Positions 36,150-45,404 of a stretch of DNA of 64,000 nucleotides are shown one piece after another (position 1 is the stretch's first letter; every line of letters begins with the position of its first letter). The notes under the pieces were generated by a model. The model worked only from the letters and a program-made list of their open reading frames with translations. It was not told where the DNA came from and ran no database searches. Origin of the DNA: Urbifossiella limnaea (GTDB lineage: Bacteria > Planctomycetota > Planctomycetia > Gemmatales > Gemmataceae); NCBI RefSeq assembly GCF_007747215.1, contig NZ_CP036273.1:7300322-7364321 (forward strand), in the 5' to 3' direction. The translations under genes and the position numbers were made by a program.

Positions 36150-38501
36150 ATGACCGACCGCCCCACCCGCGACCTGTTCCTCGTCTCCTGGCTCGTCCTG
36201 TTCCTGGAACTCGCCTGCATCCGGTGGTTCCCGTCGCACGTCATGTTCCTCACGTTCTTCACCAACATTGTGCTGCTGGCGTGCTTCGTCGGCATGTCCG
36301 TCGGCTGCCTCGCCGCCGGCAACCGCACCCGCTATTTGGCGAGCACCCCGCTGTGGCTCGCCGGCGCCGTCGCGCTCGGCTTGCTCGCCGAGCGCTTCCG
36401 CCAGACGCTGATGAAGTTCCTCGCCGTCGGCGACCGGGCCGACGTGGACGTGGTGTACTTCGGCGCCGAAGCCGGCGACATGCTCGTGAACCTGCCGTTC
36501 CGCGTCCCCGTCGAGGCGATCGCCGGCGTGTTCTTCGTGCTGATCGCGGTGCTGCTGATCGGGCCGGGGCAGGAGATGGGCCGCGCCTTCACCCGCGTGA
36601 CGAGCCGCACCCGCGCCTACTCCGCGAACCTCCTCGGCAGCCTCGCCGGCATCGCCACGTTCTCGCTCTGCTCGCACCTGCAACTGCCGCCGGTCGTGTG
36701 GTTCGCCGCCGTCGCCGCGGGGGTCGGGTACTTCCTGCTGCGCCGCGACCCCGAAGAAGCCCCCGTTGCGAAGTCGGGCACGCAGTCGCTGCTGTTCCTC
36801 GCCGCGGCCGTGCTGCTGACGGTGCCCACGTCCGGGTTCTTCACGCTCCGCAGCCGCGACACGGCGTGGTCGCCGTACTACCGCATCGACTTCCACCGCC
36901 AGACCACCAAGACCGGCGAGCGGGTGGACGAACTGGAGACGAACCTCGTCAGCCACCAGGTGGTGGAGCCGCGGAAGCGGGTGCCGGTGGCCCGGTACGC
37001 GAACTACGCCCTGCCGTACCTGTTCGGCCGCGACCTGCCGGGGAAGGACTGGCCCGAGATCCGCCGCGTGCTCGTCATCGGCGCCGGCAGCGGCAACGAC
37101 CTGGCCCGCGCCCTCCAGTGGCTCCCGGCGGACGCGCGCATCGACGCCGTGGAGATCGACCCGGTCATCCAGTCGATCGGCAAGGCGCACCACCCCGACA
37201 CGCCGTACGCCGACCCGCGGATCAACCCGGTGCTGAACGACGGCCGCAACTTCCTCCGCGGAGCGCCGGCCGAGACGTACGACCTCGTGGTGTTCGCGCT
37301 GGTCGACTCGCTGGTGCTGCACTCGGGCTACTCGAACCTGCGGCTCGAGAGCTACCTGTTCACCACCGAAGCGTTCCGCGACGCCCGGCGGGTGCTGAAG
37401 CCGGGCGGGGTGTGCGCCGTTTACAACTACTTCCGCCACGGCTGGCTCGCGGCCCGCATCCGCGCCGAGCTGCGAGAGGCGTTCAGCGCCGACCCCGCGG
37501 TCTTCGTGCTGAACGAGGAGCCGACCGCGAGCATCAAGCTGGACGACTTCGCGCCCGAGGCGTTCACCGCGTTCCTGGCGGGTTCCGAGAACGTGATCGG
37601 CCCGCTGAAGCGGCAGTTCGCGGCGCACGACAACTTCCTGTGGGTGCCCGGCGACCGCGCCCCGCACCCGGACGCGGCCCGCTACCCGACGCGCTGGGGC
37701 GGCACGATCGCGCCGGCCGCGCTGCCGCCGGCCGACGAGCCGCTGCCGCCGGTGAACTGGACGCCGAAGCCGTGGGTCGGGGTGCGCGTCGCGGACGTGG
37801 CCGAGACCGGCGGCCTGCCGCTGGCGACCGACGACTGGCCGTTCCTGTACGTCCGCGAGCCGGGCATCCCGCGCGTGACGTGGCGGGGCATCGCCCTGAT
37901 GGTGGGGCTGTCGGCGCTGCTGTGGTGGGTGTACCGCCCGCGGGAGGGCACGGTCGCGGCGGGGACGCCGTCCGACTGGGGGCTGGCGGGCCGGAGCTTC
38001 TTCCTGGGCGCCGGGTTCATGCTGGTGGAGACGAAGGCGGTGGTGCAGATGGCGCTCCTGTTCGGCAGCACGTGGACGGTGAACTCGGTGGTGTTCGCGG
38101 CGATCCTGGTGATGAGCCTGGCGGGGAACCTGTTCGCCGGGTGGGTGAAGCCGCGGGCGCTGCTGCCGTACTACGTGGGGCTATTCGCGTCGCTGGGCGT
38201 GGGGCTGGTGGTGAAGGTGGACCACTTCCTGGGCCTGCCGCCGGCGGCGCAGCTGGCGGGGGCGTGCCTCTTGGTGTTCCTGCCGATCGCGTTCGCGGGG
38301 GTGATCTTCGCCACGACGTTCGCGCGGTCGTCGCGGCCGGACCGCGTGTTCGGCGCGAACGTGGCGGGGGCGCTGCTGGGCGGGTTGGCGGAGAACGCGT
38401 CGGTGGTGCTGGGCTTCCAGTACCTGCTGTGCGTGGCGGCGGCGTTCTACCTGCTGTCGGCGCTGTGCGGGACCGTGTCGGTGCCAAAGCGAACTGCATG
38501 A
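36150..38501 (+). CDS. Polytopic membrane protein with central spermidine-synthase-like domain
   Basis: A 783-residue fusion. The N-terminal ~220 residues form about seven membrane helices (LFLVSWLVLFLELACIRWFP at the start). A cytosolic class I methyltransferase-like domain follows at about 300-480: VLVIGAGSGNDLARAL (motif I), DAVEIDPVIQSIGK (acidic ribose binder), NDGRNFLRGAPAETYDLVVF and RRVLKPGGV. This is a spermidine synthase/SpeE-like Rossmann fold. Four or five more helices close the protein, including a SFFLGAGFMLVETKAVVQMALLFG segment. Such SpeE-membrane fusions are known in several phyla; aminopropyl transfer is not proven. A strong palindrome lies just upstream, and the STAND ATPase gene is convergent 32 bases after it. 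Confidence 0.82.
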   Translation: MTDRPTRDLFLVSWLVLFLELACIRWFPSHVMFLTFFTNIVLLACFVGMSVGCLAAGNRTRYLASTPLWLAGAVALGLLAERFRQTLMKFLAVGDRADVDVVYFGAEAGDMLVNLPFRVPVEAIAGVFFVLIAVLLIGPGQEMGRAFTRVTSRTRAYSANLLGSLAGIATFSLCSHLQLPPVVWFAAVAAGVGYFLLRRDPEEAPVAKSGTQSLLFLAAAVLLTVPTSGFFTLRSRDTAWSPYYRIDFHRQTTKTGERVDELETNLVSHQVVEPRKRVPVARYANYALPYLFGRDLPGKDWPEIRRVLVIGAGSGNDLARALQWLPADARIDAVEIDPVIQSIGKAHHPDTPYADPRINPVLNDGRNFLRGAPAETYDLVVFALVDSLVLHSGYSNLRLESYLFTTEAFRDARRVLKPGGVCAVYNYFRHGWLAARIRAELREAFSADPAVFVLNEEPTASIKLDDFAPEAFTAFLAGSENVIGPLKRQFAAHDNFLWVPGDRAPHPDAARYPTRWGGTIAPAALPPADEPLPPVNWTPKPWVGVRVADVAETGGLPLATDDWPFLYVREPGIPRVTWRGIALMVGLSALLWWVYRPREGTVAAGTPSDWGLAGRSFFLGAGFMLVETKAVVQMALLFGSTWTVNSVVFAAILVMSLAGNLFAGWVKPRALLPYYVGLFASLGVGLVVKVDHFLGLPPAAQLAGACLLVFLPIAFAGVIFATTFARSSRPDRVFGANVAGALLGGLAENASVVLGFQYLLCVAAAFYLLSALCGTVSVPKRTA

Positions 38502-38533
38502 CCCCGAGCCACGCCGCGCCCGCTACACGTCTG

Positions 38534-40807
38534 CTACGCCCCGAGCGCCCGGTCCCAGAAGGCCCGGATGCGGTCGTTCGTCACCGCCCCTGACTCGCCT
38601 GCCTTCAGGTCGTCCGGATCGACCAGCAGTCGATAGAATGTCTTGGTGCCCCGGGCTCCCCGGCTGGACGCCTCGAGCACCCCGGCCTGCTGCGCGAGCC
38701 GCATGAACCCGTCGTACTGGGATAGCGGTCGCCCTTTCCGCAGGAAGTCGTCCTCGGTGAAGTAGGTCGTGTGCTTCACGCAGTTCAGGAAGTCGTGCAT
38801 CTTGTTGACCAGCTCCTGCTGGTCACGGGTGAGCGGCGGCGGCGGCGGCGTCTCTTGGACCACGCCCCGCGCGACCAACAACTCGCGGACTCGGGCCGGG
38901 TTGTACTCCTCATCGTCCTTGCGGCCGCGCCGCACGACGACCCCGGCTACGCCCTCCGGCAGCCGCAACCCGGTCACCCCGAGGACGGTGTCCTCCGACA
39001 GTACCGGGCGGATAAGGGTGGTGTTGGTGAACCGGACGTTTTCCCACTTCGTCCCCTGGAGGTCGGCCCGAACGAACGTACACCGTGTGAACGAGGCATC
39101 GTTGAGGGCGGTGCCGGACAAGTCCACGGCGTCGAACGTCATGCCGCGGAACTCAACGCCCGTGCAGGCGGCCGGGTGGCGGCGGACCACGGCCGCCGCG
39201 AGAGTGCCGGCGTTCGCGGCAAGGAGTTCTTGGACGCTGGCCCCGCCTCGCAGACTCCCGAGGGTCTCGACCACCTTCGGAACATCGGCCGGGCGGACGA
39301 AGGCGGCGAACTCAGCCGCGATCGGCGCCGAGACCTTCGACCGGGCAAGGAGGGACTCAACCTCGTCCCGGCGGCGGACGGCACGTTCGAGATACTCGGC
39401 GAAGAAGTAGCCGTAATACAGCTCGTGCCGGAAGGCCACCCGGACCGGCCGGTTGGTCCTGGTCAGGACCGCGTGGCTCGGCATCCGCTCGAGGAGGAGC
39501 TTGGCCGCCGACGGGTCCAGGCCTAGGTCGTCGCATACCATCTCGCAGATCGTTCGGAACGATTCCTGGTCCAGCTCCCGCGTCTCCTGTATCCACATCT
39601 CCTCGGCCAGGGCTCCGAGGAGACGCACGTGCCCGTCCTCGCGCAGGATCGGGTCGCCGTGCGTGTTCAGAATCTTGCCGGTCAGCTCGCGGGTGATGAA
39701 CGACCGGATCACCCCGTGGAGGAACCGGTCGTGGTCCACGTCTGTCAGTCTGCCGGCGGCAACCTCGTCGGCGAACTGGGTGAGCAGGAAGGGCGACGAC
39801 AGCACCTCGTCCGCCGCCGCCCCGAGCAGCTTGCGAGCCTTTTCGGCCGCCTCGACAGGGGTAGCGGCGGCGAGTTGCGTACCCAGACCCCTCTGCCACA
39901 GGTACTCCCCGGACTCCCGATCGCCCCACGGCTGGAGAAAGACGGGCTCGGTCTCAACGGCGAGTCCCTCACGGCCGCCGGCCACCCGGCCACCGGCCGC
40001 CCGGCCGGTGTACTTGTAGAAGGTGGACCGGGCCGACGCGACCAGCACACCGCGGCCGTCGAGCTGGCGGACGAACGCCTCGAGCGACGCGAACGCGTCG
40101 TCGTACCCGCCGCTGCTGAGGAGCTCATCGAACCCGTCCACGACAGGAACGACAAGCCCAAGACGGGTGAGTGTGCTCAGACCGTGGTAGGTGAAGGATG
40201 CCCGCAGGTCCTGGAGAACGGTTGCGATTGCTTGGTTGAGCCGGGCCAGCGCCTGCCCCTGGGCGTCGATGTAGAAGAACAGCCAGGTCGTCTCCCCGCG
40301 CAGGTAGCGGAGGGCATGGGCGTGGGCCAAATGCGTCAGCAACGAGCTCTTTCCGTCCCCGGCCCGGCCCTGGAGGAACACAAGCTTCGATCGGGTCTGG
40401 CCGTCGGCCGGCGCGCCCAACCGGGTCATCAGCTCGCCGGCCTTCTCGGCCACAGCCGCCCCGTCCTCGACTGCTGCCGCGCTGCCGTCCACGTACCCAC
40501 TGCGCACGAAGTTCGGCGATGCCTCCAGTTCGTGCGGGATGGCCTCGGCCAGTCCGCGGAGATCAGCCATCCACTCGGATGCGAAGAACGCGGCGTAGTC
40601 GTACTCCGTCCCGTCGTACCGCAGCCGTGGCGGCACCTCGGACTGGCTCAGCGGGGCCAAGAATAGGATCGTGCGGGCCTGCCGCCGCTGTACCCAGTGG
40701 GCCTCACGGTCGGTCACCTCAACCGTGGTTCGAGGGTCGGCAAAGGACGCCAGGTCTTTCTGGATCGTCTCGCGGAGGGTGTCCTCAGCCGAGATCGTCG
40801 TAGTCAT
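38534..40807 (-). CDS. NACHT-type STAND NTPase with pentapeptide repeats
   Basis: A 757-residue signal-transduction ATPase. The Walker A GRAGDGKS is at 147-154 and the NACHT-style Walker B VVDGFDEL at 222-229, followed by a GVLVASARST sensor-1-like strand. A helical region comes next, then pentapeptide repeats (about 570-630: GVEFRGMTFDAVDLSGT, DASFTRCTFVRADLQGT). The C-terminal ~100 residues look like a winged helix (DFLRKGRPLSQYDGFMRLAQ). NACHT STAND proteins oligomerise on sensing a ligand and activate an effector; many bacterial ones are antiphage. The ATG at 40807 is preferred over a GTG at 40849. It overlaps the upstream NYN gene by 23 bases, so the two form one operon. Confidence 0.85.
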   Translation of the reverse strand: MTTTISAEDTLRETIQKDLASFADPRTTVEVTDREAHWVQRRQARTILFLAPLSQSEVPPRLRYDGTEYDYAAFFASEWMADLRGLAEAIPHELEASPNFVRSGYVDGSAAAVEDGAAVAEKAGELMTRLGAPADGQTRSKLVFLQGRAGDGKSSLLTHLAHAHALRYLRGETTWLFFYIDAQGQALARLNQAIATVLQDLRASFTYHGLSTLTRLGLVVPVVDGFDELLSSGGYDDAFASLEAFVRQLDGRGVLVASARSTFYKYTGRAAGGRVAGGREGLAVETEPVFLQPWGDRESGEYLWQRGLGTQLAAATPVEAAEKARKLLGAAADEVLSSPFLLTQFADEVAAGRLTDVDHDRFLHGVIRSFITRELTGKILNTHGDPILREDGHVRLLGALAEEMWIQETRELDQESFRTICEMVCDDLGLDPSAAKLLLERMPSHAVLTRTNRPVRVAFRHELYYGYFFAEYLERAVRRRDEVESLLARSKVSAPIAAEFAAFVRPADVPKVVETLGSLRGGASVQELLAANAGTLAAAVVRRHPAACTGVEFRGMTFDAVDLSGTALNDASFTRCTFVRADLQGTKWENVRFTNTTLIRPVLSEDTVLGVTGLRLPEGVAGVVVRRGRKDDEEYNPARVRELLVARGVVQETPPPPPLTRDQQELVNKMHDFLNCVKHTTYFTEDDFLRKGRPLSQYDGFMRLAQQAGVLEASSRGARGTKTFYRLLVDPDDLKAGESGAVTNDRIRAFWDRALGA

Positions 40808-41552
40808 AAATGTTGACCCCGTGGTGTTCGAGGATGGTGTCGTACTCACCCGGCCGGTTGCGATACCCGAAGCGGATCAAGGCCGTCGGGCGGCCGTACC
40901 GGGCTGCCGCGAGGAGGCCCGGCACAAGGTCGTCGTCCATGGACACGACCGCGACCCCCGACCCGTCGGCGGCCCCGAGGATGGCGTCGGCCACGATCAT
41001 GGTGTCGATCAGTTTCTGTGATTTCTGCTCGACGCAGTCATTGACGGCCGCCGAGCAACTGGCTCGGTTCGGGCAGCGGCCGTTGACCGCCCAACTGCGG
41101 AACGCCTCATATCCGGCGCAGGCCGCGGCAGAGTCGGTGCAGGCGTCGGGCCGTGGGCGGAGTTCCAGCCTTGCGCCTTGCCACGGGAGTTGGCGGAATG
41201 TGCGGTAAAGCGGCGACTCGCGGTATCGGTCGTCCACCAGCGTTTCGACGAGTTCGGCACGTACACGGATATTGGCGACGTTCGTGACCCGGTGCTTGTA
41301 GACGACACTGGCAACCATGTCTCCGGTCTCGGTCCGACGGCCGCCCGATGTGTCGCTCCAGCCGCCGTACAGCCGCATCCTCACGTCGTGCGGTCCGGCA
41401 AGGGTCCTGAAGTGGGCGATCAGTTCGCTGCGAAGACGCTCGAATATATCGGTGTGAGCGGATGCATTCGGCCGCCGCCCGGAGCGGGGGCGTTCCCCGT
41501 ATTGAGACGGCCGTAGGTTGTCGTAGTCCACGAGGACGAGTGTCGGTGGCAT
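40785..41552 (-). CDS. NYN/PIN-like nuclease domain protein
   Basis: A 255-residue protein. The N-terminal TLVLVDYDNLRPS (D9, D11, N12) is the NYN signature strand. IDTMIVADAIL (D183, D189) and VAVVSMDDDLVPGLLAAA (D206-D208) give the other acidic residues of the PIN-like site, consistent with a metal-dependent RNase. The middle carries an unusual set of cysteines (138, 145, 160, 166, 173), perhaps a zinc knuckle. It is the first gene of a two-gene operon with the NACHT ATPase, overlapping it by 23 bases. The pairing suggests the NYN protein is the effector that cuts RNA when the ATPase is triggered; this is inference. An alternative is a housekeeping tRNA/rRNA nuclease. Confidence 0.8.
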   Translation of the reverse strand: MPPTLVLVDYDNLRPSQYGERPRSGRRPNASAHTDIFERLRSELIAHFRTLAGPHDVRMRLYGGWSDTSGGRRTETGDMVASVVYKHRVTNVANIRVRAELVETLVDDRYRESPLYRTFRQLPWQGARLELRPRPDACTDSAAACAGYEAFRSWAVNGRCPNRASCSAAVNDCVEQKSQKLIDTMIVADAILGAADGSGVAVVSMDDDLVPGLLAAARYGRPTALIRFGYRNRPGEYDTILEHHGVNIYDYDDLG

Positions 41553-41775
41553 CGGAACGGGGATAGGTCAGCCCCCCGTGTCGCTAAGGACGAGCGGCGC
41601 GGGGGCGGGGTTCACGTGAGCCGTGTGCGTGTGCTTATATCAGAAGCGGTGGCGGTTTCGTAGCGCAGAATGTGACTTACGTCCCACAGTATTGTCAGGG
41701 GTGGAATGCGCTTGACGCGGCGCCGCGGCGCGGGGACAGTCGTATCAGCCCCCCTCCCCGCCAGGCGCGCCTCCC

Positions 41776-43161
41776 ATGACCTCGACCCGCGTCTCGCGCC
41801 GACAACTGCTCGCCGCCGGCGGCGTCACCGCCCTCACGATGGGCCTCCCCGGCACCGTCGCAGCCCGCTCCGACCCCAACCGCACCAGCCGCGGCGCCGC
41901 CGAGAAGTCGTGCATCTTCGTGCTGCTGTGCGGCGGCCCCAGCCACCTCGACCTGTGGGACTTGAAGCCCGACGCCCCCGACGAGATCCGCGGCCCCTAC
42001 CGCCCCGCCCCCAGCGCCGTGCCGGGCCTGCGGCTGTCCGAGCTGCAACCGCGGCTGTCGGCGCTGGCGAATCGGTTCACGCTCGTCCGCTCGATGACCC
42101 ACCCGGGGAACATCAGCAACCACTTCGACGCGATGCACAACCTGCTCGCCGGCCAGCACAACGCCCCGCCCGACGCCGCGTACCTCGGCTCCGTCCTGTC
42201 GAAGGTGCAGCCGACGCGGCAGAGCCTGGCGTCGTACGTGTGGCTCATCAAGTGCGTCGGCGACCCGGTGTTCTGCGCCCCGAACATCGGCACCGGCGGC
42301 AACCTCGGCCCGCACCACGCCCCGCTGTTCGTCGGCACCGCCGAGAACAACCCCGCGAAGCCCGGCTTCAAGGCGCCCGACACGCTCATCCCCGTGGACC
42401 CGGCCGACCGCCTGAACGCCCGCCGCGGCCTCCTCGACGGCCTCGACCGCGGCCCGGCCGGCAGCGGCGACGGCTGGCGCGGCGTGCAGCGGCGCGGGTT
42501 CGACATCGCCACCAGCACCGGCCCGCGCGAGGCGTTCGACCTGGAGCGCGAGTCGCCGCGCACCCGCGACCGCTACGGCCGCAACCCGCTCGGCCAGAAC
42601 CTGCTGCTGGCCCGCCGGCTCGTCGAGTCCGGCGTCGGGTTCGTGACGGTGAACGGCTGGACGGGGCCGGCGCCGGGCACCGGGGGCAACGGCCCGCCGA
42701 GTTCGAGCTGGGACATGCACGGCGGCGAGATGGGGATGGGCAACGCCTTCGGTACCGGCTCCTACGGCATGGGCTGGTGTCAGCCGGTGCTCGACGGCGC
42801 GCTGTCGGCGCTGCTGACGGACCTGACCGACCGCGGGCTGATGGACAACACGCTGGTGGTGGTGATGGGCGAGTTCGGCCGCACGCCGCGGATCAACCAG
42901 CTGGGCGGCGCCACGCCCGGCCGGCAGCACTGGCCGGCGTGCTACACGGCGCTGCTGGCCGGCGCCGGCGTGAAGGGCGGGGCGATCGTGGGCGCGTCGG
43001 ACAAGATCGGCGCCTACGTGAAGGACCGGCCGGTGCGGCCGCAGGACTTGAGCGCGTCGATCTTCCACGCGCTGGGCGTGCCGTGGGAGGCGCGGGTGAC
43101 GCGCGACGGCCTGACGCGCCCGCTGAGCACCGGCGAGGTGGTGACGGAACTGTTCGAGTAG
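41776..43161 (+). CDS. DUF1501 family protein with Tat leader (second copy)
   Basis: A 461-residue DUF1501 protein, only distantly like the copy at 30.8 kb. The leader VSRRQLLAAGGVTALTMGLPG indicates Tat export. CIFVLLCGGPSHLDLWDLKP, HPGNISNHFDAMHNLLAGQ, the FVTVNGW strand, LVVVMGEFGRTPRINQLGG and GRQHWPACYTALLAGAGVK are the expected core motifs. Again no DUF1549 partner is adjacent. It is followed by two secretin-like genes on the same strand. Confidence 0.88.
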   Translation: MTSTRVSRRQLLAAGGVTALTMGLPGTVAARSDPNRTSRGAAEKSCIFVLLCGGPSHLDLWDLKPDAPDEIRGPYRPAPSAVPGLRLSELQPRLSALANRFTLVRSMTHPGNISNHFDAMHNLLAGQHNAPPDAAYLGSVLSKVQPTRQSLASYVWLIKCVGDPVFCAPNIGTGGNLGPHHAPLFVGTAENNPAKPGFKAPDTLIPVDPADRLNARRGLLDGLDRGPAGSGDGWRGVQRRGFDIATSTGPREAFDLERESPRTRDRYGRNPLGQNLLLARRLVESGVGFVTVNGWTGPAPGTGGNGPPSSSWDMHGGEMGMGNAFGTGSYGMGWCQPVLDGALSALLTDLTDRGLMDNTLVVVMGEFGRTPRINQLGGATPGRQHWPACYTALLAGAGVKGGAIVGASDKIGAYVKDRPVRPQDLSASIFHALGVPWEARVTRDGLTRPLSTGEVVTELFE

Positions 43162-43255
43162 CCCGGCTTCGACTTGTGCGGCCGCCCGCCTTCGCTATCT
43201 TCCGCGTCCGACCGGGGCGGGCACCCCCGCCCGCCCCGCCCGCCGGGAGACGCGG

Positions 43256-44503
43256 ATGCTCGAAACCCTGTTCGTCGCGGCCGTACTCGGCGCCGGCGGC
43301 CCGCCCGCCCCGCCGACGGCCGCCCCGGCGGAGCGGCCGATCGAGGAAGTGCGCCCCCGAGCGTACCAGCTCAAGTCCGCGTCCGCCCAACTCGCGGCAC
43401 CGGCCGTCGCCGCCGACCTGCGAACCGCCGGCCTGACCGCCCGCATCGCCTTCGACCTGCCGTCGAACACCCTCTTCGTCCAGGGGTCGGCGGCCGCCCA
43501 CGCGCGGGTCGACGAGTTCCTGCCTCAAGTCGAGGAGGGCGCGCGGACGGAACTGCGGGTGTTCCGGCTCCAGCACGCCTCCGCGGACGCCGCCGCCCAG
43601 GTGGCGGTCGAGCGGCTGACCACGTCGGGCGTACCCGTCCAGCTCGTCCCCGACGCCAGGAACAACGCGTTCGTCATTTCCGGCTCCCGCGCCATGCAGG
43701 CTCGCGCCGCCGCGGTCGTGGCCTCGTTCGACCTGGAACCGATGCCGGTCGCCGTCCCCGCCGCGCCGGCGCCGCGCGAGGTGCCCGTCGTGACCGCCGC
43801 CTACCAGTTGCGGAACGTCGCCGCGGCCGACGCGGCCGTGGCCGTCGGCCGCGCCCTCGGCACCGACCGCGAGTTCCGCATCAACCTCCCCGAGAACCAG
43901 CTGGTCGTCCAGGGGTCGCCGGCGACGCACGCCGCGGTGGCGGCGCTGGTCGGCGAACTGGACCGAACCCCGCCGCAGGTCGTCATCCAGGCGCTGGTCG
44001 CGCAGGTGCCGCCGGCGTTCCTCGACGACTGCGGGCTGACCAAGGCCGGCGGCGTGTTCTCGCTCGGGAAGCGGGAGCGGGTGCTGTTCAACGTCGCGCT
44101 GCGGCACTACCCGACGCGGGAAATCCTGGCGCGGCCGGAGCTGCTGGTCCGCGACGGCCAGACGGGCCACTTCCAGGTCGGCCCGAGCGAGCCGGTCGTC
44201 CCCGCCGGGGCGGTGGCCGGGACCGTGACGGGGCTGTCGGCCCGGATCACGCCGCGCATCATGCCCGACGGGAAGGTGCTGCTGCGGGTCGAGCCGCAGG
44301 TCCGGTCGGTGGCCGCGCCGGTGGTCGCCGCGGCCGGGGTGCGGGCGTTCCCGGTGAACGTCCAGTCGGTGCAGACGACGGTGCTGGCCGCGGACGGGGA
44401 GACGGTGGTGCTCGTCGGCCCGACCACGACCGGGACCGACGGGAAGCCCACCGCGTTGCTGTTCGTGCTGACGCCGTCGGTGGTGAAGTCGGAGAAGCCG
44501 TAA
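43256..44503 (+). CDS. Secretin-like protein with N-domain repeats
   Basis: A 415-residue protein with a short hydrophobic N-terminus. It has three repeats of the secretin N1/NolW type, each ending in an 'N-x-h-h-h-x-G-x' strand: NTLFVQGSAAAHARV near 76, NNAFVISGSRAMQARA near 141 and NQLVVQGSPATHAAV near 222. VVIQALVAQVPPAFLDDCGL then begins a shortened secretin-type beta domain with RPELLVRDGQTGHFQVG and VLLRVEPQVRS. Secretins form outer-membrane channels for type II secretion or pili. The full C-terminal gate region seems reduced, so this may be a secretin-derived protein of another role. It shares strand and context with the following related gene. Confidence 0.65.
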   Translation: MLETLFVAAVLGAGGPPAPPTAAPAERPIEEVRPRAYQLKSASAQLAAPAVAADLRTAGLTARIAFDLPSNTLFVQGSAAAHARVDEFLPQVEEGARTELRVFRLQHASADAAAQVAVERLTTSGVPVQLVPDARNNAFVISGSRAMQARAAAVVASFDLEPMPVAVPAAPAPREVPVVTAAYQLRNVAAADAAVAVGRALGTDREFRINLPENQLVVQGSPATHAAVAALVGELDRTPPQVVIQALVAQVPPAFLDDCGLTKAGGVFSLGKRERVLFNVALRHYPTREILARPELLVRDGQTGHFQVGPSEPVVPAGAVAGTVTGLSARITPRIMPDGKVLLRVEPQVRSVAAPVVAAAGVRAFPVNVQSVQTTVLAADGETVVLVGPTTTGTDGKPTALLFVLTPSVVKSEKP

Positions 44504-44600
44504 CCCGTCGGCGGGGGTTCAACTTGCCCCCGCCGCCGCCCGCGGTATCGTCCGCCGGCTCGGGCTGCACGCCGCGGCCCGTACCCGTGCGAGGCGCCGT

Positions 44601-45395
44601 GTGAACCCCCTCATCCTCGTTGCCGCGCTGGCCGCCGTCTCGCCGCCCGGCCTGCGGGCCGAGTTCACCGCGGCCCCGGCCGACGCCAAGCGGACCATCA
44701 TCTTCCAGCTCCGCGTGCTCACCATCCAGGGCGACCCGCCCGCCGGCCTCGACGCGCCGCTCACCGACGCGCAGCTCCGCACCCTGCTGACCGAGGTCGG
44801 CGCCCGCGGCAACCTGCTCACGGCCCCGCGCGTGACGGTGACCGAGGGCCAGACGGCGAAGGTGTTCACCGGCCAGGCGCGCTCGTTCGACACCGGGGTC
44901 GAGGCGGTCCTGAAAGACGGGAGCGTTCAGGTGCTGCCCACGACGAAGACGGTGGAGGTCGGCACGCGCTTCGAGCTGACCGGCCGGGCGGCCGCGGGCG
45001 GAGCGGTCGCGGCCCGGCTGAAGTACACCGACACGCGCGTCGGCGACGTGGTGCAGGGCGCGGCGGTGACCGTGCGGCACGTCGGCGCGGACGGGTTGCT
45101 GCGGAACGGGGTAGTGACGCTCGTGGCGCCGGAGGTGAGCACGGCGACGGCCCAGGCGACGGTGCGGGTGCCGGCCGGGCGGGCGGTCGTGATCCCCGGT
45201 CCGGTGCGGACGGAGGAGGTCCGCGAGGAGTTCGGGCCGCCGGTCCTGTCGCGGATTCCCTACGTGTCGCGGCTGTTCACGAACGTGGGCGTCAGCCGCG
45301 TCCCGGTGCGGACGTACCTGGTGCTGACGGCCACGTTGATCGAGGACGAGTCGGCGCTGCCCGCGGCCCCGGCGCCCCGGCCGGTCGGGCGCTAA
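44601..45395 (+). CDS. Short secretin-domain-like protein
   Basis: A 264-residue exported protein with leader LILVAALAAVSPPGLRA. FQLRVLTIQGDPPAGLDAPL, then GNLLTAPRVTVTEGQTAKVFTG and FELTGRA, resemble the secretin beta domain in which 'sapr.t..n...a.i..G' is conserved. The C-terminal GPPVLSRIPYVSRLFTNVGVS matches the 'PvLgdIPylGrLF' gate motif of secretins. It lacks N-domains and may act with the preceding gene. The start is GTG at 44601. It is convergent with a sulfatase 9 bases on. Confidence 0.6.
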   Translation: MNPLILVAALAAVSPPGLRAEFTAAPADAKRTIIFQLRVLTIQGDPPAGLDAPLTDAQLRTLLTEVGARGNLLTAPRVTVTEGQTAKVFTGQARSFDTGVEAVLKDGSVQVLPTTKTVEVGTRFELTGRAAAGGAVAARLKYTDTRVGDVVQGAAVTVRHVGADGLLRNGVVTLVAPEVSTATAQATVRVPAGRAVVIPGPVRTEEVREEFGPPVLSRIPYVSRLFTNVGVSRVPVRTYLVLTATLIEDESALPAAPAPRPVGR

Positions 45396-45404
45396 GGGGC
45401 GCCG

